Source: Echeneis naucrates | Lineage: Eukaryota > Chordata > Actinopteri > Carangiformes > Echeneidae | Direction of reading: 5' to 3' | DNA: 64,000 bases | NCBI RefSeq assembly: GCF_900963305.1 | Contig: NC_042532.1 | Coordinates: 12,011,207-12,075,206, forward strand | Part shown: positions 12,051-24,078 of the stretch, piece by piece | How the letters are laid out: the number at the start of each line of letters is the position of its first letter | Numbering within the stretch: the first letter of the stretch is position 1 | Notes under the pieces: model-generated | What the model was told of the DNA's origin: nothing | The model's input: only the letters and a program-made list of their open reading frames with translations | Database searches by the model: none | Translations under genes and position numbers: made by a program

Positions 12051-15000
12051 CTAAATGTCTAAAAACATTAACATGGATGTCAGAGTGCATGTGTGACACC
12101 ATACTGCCTGAATGTCGCACAAAGAATTGGGTCTGGGTTGTGCTGCGGGCTAAAATCTCACACAGCCTTTTTTTCTAATAAGCCAAATGGGGGGAAACGA
12201 TTGCTGCTGCAACAGCAGTGTCATGGGATTCCTCTGTTTGCCTCATGCTTTCAGAGTCATTGAATCCAGCTGCCATCCTAGGAAGCATTAGCCACTTCTA
12301 TAAATTAATATCAGCAGTATTGAGAGGGCAAGTCATCACGCAACTCTATAAATAAATGTGGAAAAGAATACGTTACTGTGTGACTCACTATCGTGGATCT
12401 CCCTCGGTGACATTTACAACCCATTTCATTACCTAACCTCTGACCTCAGGGTGACCCAGCAGGTTGATGCTGGGGTCACTTTAGTCGCCAGCATCAATCT
12501 CATGTTAAGCCAGAAGAGAGCGCAGTCTGCCTTGGGAGACATGACACAACGCGTGTTGAGTAACCTGCCTGTGACAGCTCCCATTTCAATGTGTCATCTC
12601 TTTGAAATATTTCAGAGCTACGTGGGAGTGAGATCGCATTAGAAAGCTACAAGAAAAGAACTAAAGAGAGATCAAACCTCTTGATGGCCTTGTAGCAGAT
12701 GATGATGGCTGAGAGGAGGAAGACCAATGAGGCACAGCCCACCGTTCCAAGTACTATAAAGTCCACCTCCGTCCACCAGGGCCTCAACAAGGGCACCATG
12801 GGCTCTGCCACTTAAAAAGAGAGAGAAGAGGCGGCAGGAGGAGAGAGATTTGGACACAGTAGGAGAGCGTAAACACAATGTATTTAACAAAATAAATCTG
12901 AAAAATCCGCTCAACATCCAGAAGCATTTACTGAATACAACCCTGACTATTCGCACTCGGAGATTATATTATATTACACAATAAGAGTGAAGTTTTTAAG
13001 AGATTTTCCCCCCTTGCTCTCTGAGTCGGGAAGTAGCTGCTGTGTCCTTGCCTGTAGGTCTTAGGTTCAACGTTCAAAGATATCCAACCCGACACCATGA
13101 ATCATTTAAGGTCCCGTCAGCCTTCCTTACACCGGCACTCTTGTTCCCACCAATTACTGTTGCAGGAACCTCCTGCTCTTTCCACATTAGATCTGTGGCG
13201 TAAGACCACTCACCAGGAATATAACATTATGTGCATCAGCAACTTCATGGCTGTAATGCAGGACTTGTCGCTTCTCTTTCTGCAGTGTTTGATGATCTGC
13301 CATGTCTATGAATCAGTTTAGTCATGTGCACATCCATCTACCTCTATGAAAGCGAGTGTTTTTTTTTTTTGTTTTTTTTTCCCAGTGTCATTCTCCTGAG
13401 GAAATACGCTGTCCTGTTTATGCAATAGCAATTCCTGCATGTGGGAATGTAAGAGAATGGGTTTACACTATAACAAAAAATACCCCTTAGTAATGATTTA
13501 GACCTTTTCCTAACACAGCACATTTATACGGGACAAATAACCAGGCACGACTCTTCCCTGTACAACACAGCACATCATAAGTCACTATCTAAAAGCTCCC
13601 CTCAGCCAAACTTCCATTTTAATCCCGTGTTTTGTCGGAGGCAGTAAGATTGAATTCAGTCAGTGGTAAGGACAGACTTTGTGATAAAGTGCATTCTTTT
13701 GAAGGGACTTCACCATTTTTAGCACAAAGACATTTACTTACAGCACCATTTCTTTATTTTTCTAGACTTTTAGCAGACAGATAAGATCTCAGTCATTGTC
13801 CCAGTTTTTCAGCGATGCATATTCATTGCATTTTTAATGACTACAGTTTAAAGCTAAACTTCAGCTTTAACTATTGTTCAATTTGGGCTACAGAAGCAAT
13901 ATCAAGCTAATTGTGTGCCTGTATAGATGACATTGAAAACCCCCATCAGGTGAATTATTCGTGGTGTCCACCCTCTCTACAAACATTTCTGTGTATAGTT
14001 AATAGAATAAAATCGGCCTGGTTATTGTATTTATCCTGACACACTGGTGTTTCATGGAGGCGCCGCACCCTTGTGGCTGCAGAGCTGTGAGTCCCACTTG
14101 GCCATAATTGGACATTCACTCCCCCGCCCTTAGTTTATAGTCAGATGGTCCTGGCAGCATTCATGCAGCGACCTTGACAATAATCACTGATGGTCTATAA
14201 CTCTCGATTTCATAGGTTGCTCAAATGGTGAGTCAGGGGGAAAAGGGAGTCCCTGTAAATTGACGACAAAGAAAAAAAAAATCATTAAAACTGATTGATT
14301 AAAACCTTTTCCCTACTGTCTGCTGAGACTTTGATGATGAAGTACTCCTCCTTCATCATAATCTTAAGGGCTCAGGGTGAGGGATTTTAAAAAGACACAG
14401 TAATAGCTCAGAATGGCTGCATCATCAGGAACACCTGCCCCATATTTCAGTGCACTGTTCATTAAGGTGCTTGAGATGACATACAAATCACATCAACTTT
14501 CAGCGGGCTGGCTGGTGAAATATGCTTGCCTATCTTTCAGGGGGATTGAGCATCTCAGAGTGGGACGAAACGGGGAGTGCCAGGGGAAAACTACTGCAAC
14601 AGGCATTGGAGCCGAACAGATATACACGCTTGTTGTACACAAGGACTGCTACACACAGTATACACACCCTCATTGCTGGCAGCTCAACATCAAAACAACG
14701 CTGGAACTACTGGGCTGCTTCATTAGCCCCTTATCGCTAACAAATTAAAGATAATTTAATTAACTCATCTGTGTTTTAATCAGGGGTCCTCCGGGGGAAA
14801 CCCTACCACTGAGCCGCTGAGCTTGGCAGCCCAGCAGGCACGGATTTCACAGGCAGCTGGGTACTCCCCAAGGTCAGACCCAGCATAAATTAGCCCTGCG
14901 TTCAGCTGTCTGCATCCTGCTGGCTGCGATCACATGCACAGATGCAAATGTGCAAAATGACACCCATGCATTGGCACTCACACACTATGAGGATGAGGTT

Positions 15001-16262
15001 GATGGTACACTATTTCCTTCCTGTGCATAAACACAGAGCACACTTCAGGTCAAAACAATTTCTTCAGACTACCCAGCTGCTCGACACCTGCATCTGGCTA
15101 GGAATGAGAGCCAGTTGTGGAGTGAGAGCAGACAGACAGACTTGAAGCGAGACAGGTGTGAAACCGGGGAGTGAGACCTGGAGCTCATTACCTGTGGTGG
15201 TCAGTAGCCGCGGGGGAGGTGGTGGAGGCGGTGGCGGAGGAAGTGGGGGGTATCTTCTACAGTGGCATGCCAGCTGGCACTGTTCACTAACTTTCTCCGC
15301 CACAGTCTGTGAGCATGACCTCTGGAGTTCTCCCTAATGATGAAGGAGAGAGAGAGTGAGAGACACTGAAATGACTGAGGGCCCTATGCTTCAATATATT
15401 ACTCAGATGCAACATCAGCACAACACTTTGCAGCACAAACGGAGACTCTCGAACACCCAGCAGCCTCTTAGTTAGTAGCACTGTGGACATCCTCTCAGCT
15501 TTTTTTCTTTTTTTATATCACAGTGTTGTCACTGGGGCTGCTGTGAGTATGTAGTACATGCAGAATAGTATCACGTCTATGGCTGCAGCCTGCTCCCTGT
15601 AAGAAACCACCCACCAACAGAGTGGGCAGCAGGCTGCCCCAAGGAGTGTGTGTGGGTGGATTTGGAAGCTCAAGCGGATCACATTACACATGAACCCTCA
15701 TGAACAACATCTCACCACTATCTGTAGGCAGCAGCGCAAGGGCAGAGGTGAGAATACTCATCACTAACATATGCCTGCTGCAGGGATCCTGGTGGGATAA
15801 CTGAGTATTGTTATCATAAAAACACGGTTGGCTACTCATGTTCCCATCACCGGAGAGCTGAGTGTCTATGTGAGGATGTGAGTACTCATCTGCCCTGCTG
15901 TGCTGGAAACTCTACATATGCATTTTTGTCAGCTTTTCCTGAACACATGAGTGCCCTGGACTGGTGACCCCAGCATCCGGTGTACAGGAGCAAAGTGTTA
16001 TATATTCACTGTAGCTTAATGTGCACATAAGTTACTTTAAACTGGAAAAAAGCTAAATCAGCTGCATGGTTCTTAGCAGAGTCCACCAGTAAATCAAACT
16101 TCAGTTACATCAGTGTAACCTACTCTCATGCGTAAACTGCCAAGTGGCGCGTCTGGACGTGATCCTTACCTGGCATGAGAGCAAAAACAGTGAGAGAAGG
16201 CAATGACCGAAGAAAAAAGGCCAAAAACTTAAAGTAAATGGCATTAGATCTTGGACCAGCAT
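7420..16262 (-). CDS. prima1: PRIMA1, proline-rich membrane anchor of acetylcholinesterase
   Basis: PRIMA1 is a small type I membrane protein that holds tetrameric acetylcholinesterase at neuronal membranes. Four coding exons, read on the minus strand, are 16262-16170, 15333-15192, 12810-12678 and 7519-7420 (stop TAG). They give 155 residues (human about 153). Residues 1-31 form a hydrophobic signal peptide starting MLVQDLMPF. A cysteine-rich stretch follows, then the PRAD motif: ten prolines at 63-72 after PPL and before RLL, which binds the AChE tail helix. The transmembrane segment is about 96-117, preceded by PWWTEVD and followed by CYKAIKR. The cytoplasmic tail begins KPLRKEENGTS and ends NNTVV. 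The first Met was chosen because it aligns with the human start; Met7 is also possible. The donor after exon 3 (GTTTGA) is weak, but the phase fits the last exon exactly. Confidence 0.9.
10030..10113 (-). repeat. Degenerate tRNA-derived SINE fragment
   Basis: On the minus strand the segment reads TGGTTGAGTGGTTAGCATGG, an A-box-like tRNA D-arm. About 13 bp later comes CGTTCAATTCC, one base away from the B-box consensus GGTTCRANNCC. The A-to-B spacing is shorter than in a true tRNA, so this is a decayed, internally deleted SINE head and not a tRNA gene. Confidence 0.5.
12013..12050. repeat. (TG)n microsatellite
   Basis: An almost uninterrupted TG dinucleotide run sits in PRIMA1 intron 3. It is a simple repeat. 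Confidence 0.95.
12811..16169 (-). other. PRIMA1 introns 2 and 1
   Basis: Apart from the proline-rich exon at 15192-15333, this stretch is intronic. I see poly(T) near 13361-13380 and no other coding exon. Short open frames in it have no family signature. Confidence 0.6.
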
Positions 16263-16676
16263 TCCTCTGGCGCTGTTCTCGAAGATACTAGGCAGCGTTT
16301 CCAACAAATGGATGCAGTATACATAGGCTTGGAGTGTTTGGGAAATAACCATCCACCCTGTCCGGTTCAGCGGCGATATCTGTGACAGGCGTCTCCAGAG
16401 ATAGTTTATGCCACAATCATTTTCCTCTTGAAATCCCGTGGCCGATAGCATAGGACAGGCGAGCCGGTGGAAGGATCAGCAAAATCTCGATAATTCACAT
16501 CTCGAAAGTAGTTTTTTTTTTTCTCACTGGGCTCAGATTGCGACCTGATTCACGCCGCTACTCCGCGCAATGTGAGGGCGGTGGATGGCCCGAACCTTAC
16601 ATCCCTCCTCGGCTGCGAGCATGAGTGCAAAATGGGCCACTCAAGCCATCGAAGTTGAAGGAGGAAAAAAAGAAAA

Positions 16677-16779
16677 AAGAAAAAGAAAAACGAACAGAGA
16701 GAGGGGGAGAGAGAGGGAGAGAAACAGAGAGAGAGAGAGAGAAACAGAGAGAGGTGGTGGTGGAGAGGGGGGGGGGGGG
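16677..16779. repeat. Purine-rich GA tract ending in a G run
   Basis: A polypurine run with GAGA and GAAA units ends in a 13-base G run (16767-16779). It lies about 400-500 bp upstream of the PRIMA1 start codon. It is simple sequence only. Confidence 0.85.
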
Positions 16780-17289
16780 TTCTTCAGGAGTATCGTGCGG
16801 CCGGATTCCTCACAATGGGATCACACATCTCCTGAACTTATCTGGGCTGGAGACAGTGAGATGGAGTCCGGAGGGCAGAGCCGAGGGTTCAACTGATGCA
16901 TCCACCTCCGTGCCCAAACACGGCGGGCTGCTTTATGCCGGAGCATGACCGCCGCGCACTGGAGGGATGCAGCGCTCCCATCAGCCCATCCTGACAGCGT
17001 GTGCTCCAGCTAACCCCCCCCCCCCACACACACACACACACACACACACAAACCTAAAAAAAAGAAAAGAAAAGAAAAGAAAAACAACAAAAAACACACA
17101 CACACACAGGGGGCGAAGGGAATGTGGTGTTGAGGGCGTCTGTTATGATGTCAGTCGGGCTTTTTATTTATTTATTTATCATTTTGTTTATGTTTGTGTT
17201 TATTTGTACAGCGGCCGAGGCAGAAAGTGTAGCCCACGATGCGTGGAGGCTAGTCCGTGAGGATGATGCTGACTGGACCGAGCTGAATT

Positions 17290-17592
17290 CAAGTGGAGAG
17301 AGAGAGGGGGAGAGAGTGAGAGAGACAGGAGGAGAAAGAGGGAGGGAGAGAGAGAGAGTGGGAGAGAGAGAGAGAGCGAGAGAGTGGGAGAGAGAGTGTG
17401 AGAGGGAGGGAGAGAGAGAGAGTGGGAGAGATAGAGGGGGAGAGAGGGAGGGAGGGAGTGTGAGAGAGGGAGAGAGAGAGTGGGAGAGAGTGGGAGAGAG
17501 AGTGTGAGGGAGGGAGAGAGAGAGAGAGTGTGAGAGAGAGTGTGTGAGAGAGAGAGAGAGTGTGAGAGAGAGAGAGAGAGAGTGTGAGAGAG

Positions 17593-17669
<77 letters not shown>
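17290..17669. repeat. 380-bp GA-rich tandem repeat block
   Basis: An almost pure purine strand of GAGAGA units with recurring GTGAGA, GTGGGAGA and GGGAGG variants ends in a clean (GA)n run. The long Glu/Arg open frame across it (17124-17507) is a by-product of the repeat. The polypurine strand could form triplex (H-) DNA; that is inferred from composition. Confidence 0.9.
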
Positions 17670-17672
<3 letters not shown>

Positions 17673-17865
17673 GCCTACCGACTGAAAACAGCGCCGTGTC
17701 CGTGTTTGCTGTGCTGAGTGCCTGCTAGAACACTCTGAGGTCCAATGTCCCCAAGTAGGCTGAGATAAACAATACTGATGTAACCTGGCATTTGCTACTA
17801 ATGCTCAACAACAAAGACGTGTATAAGAAATTTATGAGCCATTTATTTTTAACCACCACCACCAC

Positions 17866-17899
<34 letters not shown>

Positions 17900-20800
17900 A
17901 GCAAAAAAATCTAAATTTATTTTGGGGAATTTTTGCCACTCTACCTTTGGTGTGGTCTGTGAGAGCAGGGTGCTCTAGGCCAGAGTGCACACAATCAGAC
18001 TGCTGTGGTTGGTTTTTAAGAGCAGAGTTGCATAATGTTGTTGGTGGTCCTGCCTGAGCACAGTTATGAAATTACCCCACAGCTCACAGCCATGTAGTGC
18101 CACTGATAAGTGTTGTTTTCTGACATCACCACACTCAGTGATCAAAGTACTTCGGTGACTTAGCTGATCATAGTTTGAATTAAGTGACTAGTCAAATGAT
18201 CCTCTGGGTGAAAACAAGACATTTTGAGATATTGTGTTGGCCTTAAAACAACTGTAACGGGCAGTTTTGGACTATTTTCTTCATTCTATAGGCCTTGTTA
18301 ATTGTGAAAGCAATCTCCATGTTTTTTGATATGAAACACCATTTAAATAATTTCTCCCTCTTGCTTAAGGGCACTTCAGCAGCAGGTAATGCTTCAACCT
18401 GAGCTGTCTGAAACCAGCTGCAAGCCTGTCTGTCATTTTCACTGCCTATTCATGTTTCATAAGTCTGCAATCATTTGTCGTACCCATGTGACTTATCCTC
18501 TGTTTGAAAGTATTGCTTGTGGTTTAAATAAACTGCAGTGCCAGCCAATTGTGTCACAGCCTGCTTATTCCAAATAACACAAACATCATCTAAGCCAACT
18601 ATTCAAACAATTTTGGATTAAGATCAATGGATTCAGCATCTAGTCCAAACAGCCTTTTGTTGCAGCCGAGTGTTTATTACATCTCTTGCCTATGAAAAAG
18701 CTTTTCGCTGGCAGTAATGGGGAGAGCTCATGCACAAGAGCAGTGGGTGACTTTTAGAGTGGAAAATCCACAGCTGCTGTTGAACTGCATTTCCAAAATG
18801 CAGATATTTTTCTGAGTTTTTGACGTGTAGCACAAGCCTGGGTTCAGCATGTGGTGCACCCAGTTGTTGAACTCATCCATCCTCTTCCATAGTCTGTCCC
18901 ACTATCGATTATCTGACAAGAGAAAAGCACTACATCCTCCTGGTTCCTTCCTGCTGCCTCAACTCATCCCAGCAACCAGCAATCTGCCACAACATACATC
19001 ACAGCCCTTTTAAACTCAGATAAGAAAAGCTCTTAATAAAATTACTGTGGGTTTTCAGTGTTATCATTCTTGCCAAAAGTAATCAGCAGCATCTCTGCAA
19101 ACAAGCAGATACTCAAAATGTGCATCAAATAAAAAGAGATATTACAAAACGCCAAGTAGGGAATATTAATGTCCAGAGCAAATGAACTGAACTTCTTCCA
19201 TCTTCATCTTCAGATCTCCCTCATTGTAAGAGTCCAGCTGGATGTCAACATAGTGGATGTAGATTGCCATCTAGTGGAAAAGCCTGGCAACACATGGCTT
19301 ACATTATATTTTCCAAATAATTGTGGTGTATAATACCATAACTATGTCTCTATACTCAGATCGCTCTTTGATTAATCGAGATCTCGATAGAGTAAAATCC
19401 TATCTGTTTGAAGTGATTGTAGACAATTTCTCACAATTACTGAGAAATGTTCTTCCATCATACATACTCACACACAGGCCACCTTAATTGGTGCAGCTGA
19501 ACAACCTTAGATAATCCAATAGTAATCCAGTTTGGTCATAAAAACTAATTTTACAATGGCTTTAATGTTCTTGGTCAACGTTTGTGTGAATTAAATCATA
19601 GTTTTCAGAAGTGAGGTCGTAAAATTTGAAAATTATGAACGCTGTTAAAGTAAAGTGAGTCAGAGCTGCTGTGCTGAATGGCGATAAATTGTGCAGCTGT
19701 ACCAGACATGGCGGTCAGAGCGCCTGTTCCTCACTACAGGTGTGGTCGTACATCTTGTAAGAACTGGACGGTCCCTTCTATGACAAGTTTTTACTGTGTG
19801 CAGCTAACCAGCAGAATTTTACAGGTCTCTTCCTGACTTCTTTGTGCAATTTATCTTTGTCTCACAGCAATCTGAAATGTTTAAAGCTAGCTCAAAGGGT
19901 TAAAGCTATATTCCCATAAAGATATGTTAATCTTTCCACATGACCAGAAGACGTGGGAATGATTAGCACTTATGCGCCCACACAATCTCTAATAACACAG
20001 CTGCTGAGTGTGGAGTGGTTTGTTTTTAATGTAAGGTGTGATGACAAAATTTATTTAAAGGCCAATACCCTCCATTTCCTGGGATTTGTAGATGTGTTTT
20101 GTATTAGTTGGACAGAATATCAATCCCCATCTGATTTTTCTAAGCTTGCTTTTAGCTCTAAACTGAATTTCACTTTGGCCCAGTATGGAGTTATCATAGA
20201 CGTGTAAATCCTGATATAGTACAGCTTGTATTTAATGGTGATGTCAATTTTTATTTCCTTGGCTTTATTTTATCGCACCCTTATCATCGTCTGGACTTTT
20301 TCTTGTGTGTCTGTAATGCCAAATGGGATCAATAAGGTATTATCTCATCTTAATGTAGCTATTTTTGTCCAAAGTAATTATGGCGACACAAAAAGGTTCC
20401 TATCCTTACATAGAAATCTACACTAATGGATGTATCATGGACAGCAGTTTTTGCCAGGGAGCTTTTCCAGATAGGGTCAGATTACATTTGTAGTACAGAG
20501 AGCTCCACTGGGGCTTTATAGATTTCTGTTACAGTATGCAAACAAAGTGAGGTGTGATGATACTTTGCTTCCTCACTGTGCACCACTACAGCTCCCAAAC
20601 ACACCCTGGCTGCAGCGAAGTGCAGTTTGCATGTGCAGTTAAGATCTGCAAGTTAAAAGTGTATCTTTAGCGCATAGGCGCAGCAGTTAAAATGAGTATT
20701 AGACGTGCTTGTTGGTATGTTTGTGCGTATGTCTGTGTTCAATGGATGGATGAAGTGCATGGGCAGAGTTGTGACCTTCTTAAACTGGACTCAAGCGGCT

Positions 20801-22250
20801 ATGGAAAACAGAAATTGGTGAGAGTTGTCTGTTGGGTGAATGTTTTTCAGAAGTCCCATGAATCAGCTTCAAACTGTTGCATATCTGAAACGACTGACAA
20901 ACATCCCGTCCACCTGTCCTGGCACAAGACCATCAATGCACTATGGGATTTATGGATGGTATTATGCGTCCTCTCCTCACTTCAAAAGCAGAGGAGTGGG
21001 GTGACAGGCCGAGGGAGGGTGGGGGGGATCCCATTGTTAATTGGCCTATTCAGCTGAACAGAGAGGAGAGGGGAAGAAGAGAGGGTGACAATAGGGTCCC
21101 ATTGCCTCTCCAGAACAAGAGGCACCCAACGCCTTAAAAGATGGACCAGCCGGAGCACATATAGACCTGCAGGGCTCCTCCTCACACAGCCCAACACTGA
21201 ATGAATGAGGTGATCAATCACAGAGGCTGCACTTCACTGTAAAGGAGCAGCCTGTTGGCTTGATATGCACTTTGGTTTTGTTTTTTTTTTCGTTTGTTTG
21301 TTTGTTTTTAAGGAAAATACTGCGCCCAGAGGGTCATGATGTATGCTGTGCTTTGAGGGCATCCCAGTGCACATGAGGTGTTCTCCATTCTTAGCACTTT
21401 CCTCACATCTCATTCCACTGCTGCTGCAGTTCAATGGAAGGATAGGTGCTCCTTTTCCACTTCAGTAAGGGGATGAAGCTCAATTAGCATTTCACAACTC
21501 CCCTTTTCCTCCTCTATTGCAACCTTCCCCGCGGAGCCCATGCTTTCTCTGAGGATTGTCCTGTTTTGGGCCCTTGTTGCCGTTGGCAGGGTGACAGTAT
21601 TCGAGTGTGCAAACTTGTGCTATTGTCCGCGGGCCAGAGGGAGCCATGGAGACCCCATAATATGACACAGGAAAATGTTTGCTGATGGCAATTCTATGGG
21701 CTTTGTCCGACTCTTTCTCCTTCATGACGACTCGATTTAAGTCTCTAAATGTTTGACTACAAATGCAGGAGTGCCATCCAGCTCCTTTCCCTTTGTCCCG
21801 CGAGGTTTGAATGAGTAATTCAGCCTTTGTGTCGCTCGATTGAGGGGGCAAACAGAAAGACAAGATTCTTGAGCGTTCAAGCCCCTTTCCATGGTTATGC
21901 ACTCTTTAGACCCCCCCGCCCCCCCCAACACCACCGCCACCACCACCACCACCAAATCCTACAGCTGACATCACTCTTGGTGAGGGCATGAGGGGTGGCT
22001 TATCTATGTAAAAAAATAAAAAAATAAAATGAACCATTCAAAGCATCAAAATGAAGTCAGAATTCGTGCATGTCTCAGCAGAATTTGTGGCCTACACGTT
22101 TTCATTCACACTCTCTCCGGATTTCAGGGGGATGTTTGGCCACTGCGCAAAATTCGTCGTGTAGGAGAAATATCGCATCCCCTCAGCGGCTTTTAACACA
22201 TCTCCATGACAACAATTTGCAATGGTGAAGAATTCGATAGCAGGGCGCTT

Positions 22251-22345
22251 GGAGGCTGATTGGGGTGCATTGTGAGGGGCCTGGGGTCGCTGATTGGTTC
22301 AAGGAAAGAACCATAACAACAAGGAGTTTATATTCATCCAACTAG
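22251..22345 (+). promoter_or_regulatory. Probable FAM181A core promoter
   Basis: Two inverted CCAAT boxes (ATTGG at 22259-22263 and 22293-22297) lie 34 bp apart. A TATA-like TTTATATTC near 22327-22335 follows, with a probable start site about 25-30 bp later. The next clear splice donor (CAGTG|GTGAGT, exon end 22423) closes a short noncoding first exon. Placement is inferred from motif spacing; no transcript evidence is available. Confidence 0.45.
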
Positions 22346-22595
22346 TTGAAAGTGCCCCCACTGCAGCCTGGACAGGAGTCTACACTGGGACTGAGGCTTC
22401 GAGTCTGGATCCATCCCGCAGTGGTGAGTGAAGGGTTATTACTTTCTAAAAAATAAATAAATAAAAGGAAGAACACAAAACAAACAAACAAAACATTATA
22501 ATTAAAGGTGAATGGCGCTTCGTTTAGATTTGTAGAATACCTGCTGTGCGTAATTACGCAAAGCCTAATTTTTTCTGATTTCCCCTCAGACCTTG

Positions 22596-22626
22596 ATGGT
22601 GGGGTTCAAAGTCTGACATGGACTGA
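22596..22626 (+). promoter_or_regulatory. Two short upstream ORFs in the FAM181A 5' leader
   Basis: After the acceptor at 22588-22589, the leader contains ATG at 22596 (six codons, stop ending 22616) and ATG at 22618 (two codons, stop ending 22626). Both end before the main start at 22651. Such short uORFs commonly lower initiation at the main start; that effect here is an inference. Confidence 0.6.
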
Positions 22627-22650
22627 TTTCGCCAATTCTTGGCAAAAAAA

Positions 22651-23430
22651 ATGGCAAATGCAGACAGCGAGGTCAAAACTCTGCTGAACTTTGTGAATTT
22701 GGCATCCAGTGACATCAAGGCGGCCCTGGATAAGTCCGCTCCGTGCAGACGCTCTGTGGATCACAGGAAATATCTCCAGAAACAGCTGAAGCGGTTCTCG
22801 CAGAAATACTCCAGGGGGCCCAGATGCCACACGCACAGACCTGCGGAGTACGGATGCGGCAGACCGGCTGGGCCTGCTCACGAAATCGCGAAGGTCGCGG
22901 AAAAGGCCAGCTCGGATGCTCAAGATGTGGAGAACGTCGGGAGCGCGGTGGAGCAGGTGCCGATGAGGAAACGCCAGCTGCCGGCGTCATTTTGGGAGGA
23001 ACCCAAGTTGGTCCAAACTAACAGGGATCACCCACGTTTAGGATTGAAAAGGAGCCCTGCAGGTACATCTGAGGGCGGAGAGTACGAAAAGAGGAAAAGG
23101 AGTAATGGTCACGACGCAAAGGCCGTGCTGTCTGCTTCCAGTCGGCGCAACTCTGCGGACAAAGAGACGCCTAAATCGGACCTGACTTCTCACCACTGTG
23201 TGAACGTCTGCGGCTGTTGTTCCTTCCAGTACCACGGACACCAGGTCCTCCACAGCCACATTGTTGTCCCGCATCCGCCTCTAGGACTTTGGAGCAAGGC
23301 TGCGGGGACTGACACAGAGAGACCTGAGCATCCTTACGGACAGAAAATTCATACCCACGTTGTGGTCAAACCTATACCGACCAAACCTGCGGTCCAGTCA
23401 CCCATCTTCAGTGTCTTTGGATTCATTTAA
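22651..23430 (+). CDS. fam181a: FAM181A, conserved vertebrate developmental protein of unknown biochemistry
   Basis: A single coding exon of 259 codons follows a noncoding first exon (about 22355-22423) and an intron ending at 22589. The in-frame TTG at 22639 precedes the first real ATG, so 22651 is used. Hallmarks of the FAM181 family are present: the N-terminal block LLNFVNLASSDIKAALDKSA (11-30) with CRRSVDHRKYLQKQLKRFSQ (32-51), and VPMRKRQLPASFWEEP (103-118). A Ser/Lys/Arg-rich middle and a His/Cys patch (HHCVNVCGCC) follow, and the end is PIFSVFGFI. There is no enzyme motif, signal peptide or membrane span. FAM181A is expressed in embryonic neural tissue in vertebrates; its molecular role is not known. 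Its position between PRIMA1 and ASB2 matches the human locus. Confidence 0.93.
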   Translation: MANADSEVKTLLNFVNLASSDIKAALDKSAPCRRSVDHRKYLQKQLKRFSQKYSRGPRCHTHRPAEYGCGRPAGPAHEIAKVAEKASSDAQDVENVGSAVEQVPMRKRQLPASFWEEPKLVQTNRDHPRLGLKRSPAGTSEGGEYEKRKRSNGHDAKAVLSASSRRNSADKETPKSDLTSHHCVNVCGCCSFQYHGHQVLHSHIVVPHPPLGLWSKAAGTDTERPEHPYGQKIHTHVVVKPIPTKPAVQSPIFSVFGFI

Positions 23431-23817
23431 TTACTCACATAAAAATGTAAATAGGACTAATTATTTTCATTCATGGGTTTACTCAGACTCTTCCTAAAGC
23501 ACTTATTGGAATGTTTCATCTGTTCTTATTGTCTTTATCTAAAGGAGTGAACGAGGACTGAATTGCACTTGCAGAATAACTTCAGTTTCACTTTGCTGCC
23601 AGTCAGATGCCACCAAGTATCTGAAACCTGAAGAAGTGTTTGACAAAGTTTCTACTTTTAGGTTCTTACAGATCTTTGTAAGGTAGGAAGAAGCCATGCA
23701 AATGAATTAAAGCATCCTGTTTTAGTTTCCTCTTTCAGCTACCAGAATAGCATGTGGAGCATAGAGTTTACTTTTTGTTTGTCATAGGCACATTTAAAAC
23801 AATGACTTTCATTTTTA

Positions 23818-23823
23818 AATAAA
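23818..23823 (+). terminator. Candidate FAM181A poly(A) signal
   Basis: An AATAAA hexamer lies about 390 bp after the FAM181A stop, in the 648-bp spacer before the convergent ASB2 stop codon at 24079. Use is inferred from the hexamer alone. Confidence 0.4.
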
Positions 23824-24078
23824 TGATTCAACTTCCCTCAAGAAATCCCTTGGCCATTAGATAATTTTTAACTTTCATTGAAGGTTTCTGTGGAAAAACA
23901 TTCTAAATGACAGATTAAAGAACCTCAATGTCACATTACTTCTGCTATAAATAGAGATTTTATACATAAAGAATTGCTCTGAGAGGGCTATGTACAGATA
24001 TAAAGTATCAAACACAACTAAAAAAGAACCACAAAAAGATAAATTTAGTCCCATCGCTCATGCATATACTGCTTGAAG

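Larger units (their letters stand above)
7520..12677 (-). other. PRIMA1 intron 3 (5.2 kb)
   Basis: This is a large intron with no recognisable gene. It holds a 13-base G run (7791-7803), a degenerate tRNA-type SINE fragment (about 10030-10113, minus) and a long TG microsatellite (12013-12050). Several open frames of 60-110 codons occur but show no family resemblance or splice support. Confidence 0.6.
16263..22354. other. PRIMA1-FAM181A divergent spacer
   Basis: About 6 kb lie between the start of PRIMA1 (leftward) and the 5' exon of FAM181A (rightward). The left 1.5 kb should hold the PRIMA1 5' UTR and promoter, and is dominated by GA-rich, CA and poly(G) simple sequence (16677-17669). A poly(A) run lies near 17867-17897. 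From about 17900 to 22000 I see no gene; the longest frames are short and anonymous. A poly(C)/CCA tract lies near 21910-21955. The region next to FAM181A carries CCAAT and TATA-like elements, listed separately. Confidence 0.55.

Noticed and set aside
12358-12642. 94-codon plus-strand frame beside a PRIMA1 exon
   Set aside because: It lies in intron 3 of PRIMA1 with no acceptor, donor or family signature.
14770-14870. Segment reading CAGCGGCTCAGTGGTAGGG on the minus strand
   Set aside because: It resembles an A-box, but there is no B-box at the right distance and no tRNA fold, so it is not scored as a tRNA or SINE.
17124-17507. 127-codon Glu/Arg-rich open frame
   Set aside because: It is a translation of the GA-rich tandem repeat, with no splice context or family resemblance.
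22606-23274. Minus-strand and shifted frames over FAM181A
   Set aside because: Shadows of the GC-rich FAM181A exon; only the plus frame shows family motifs.
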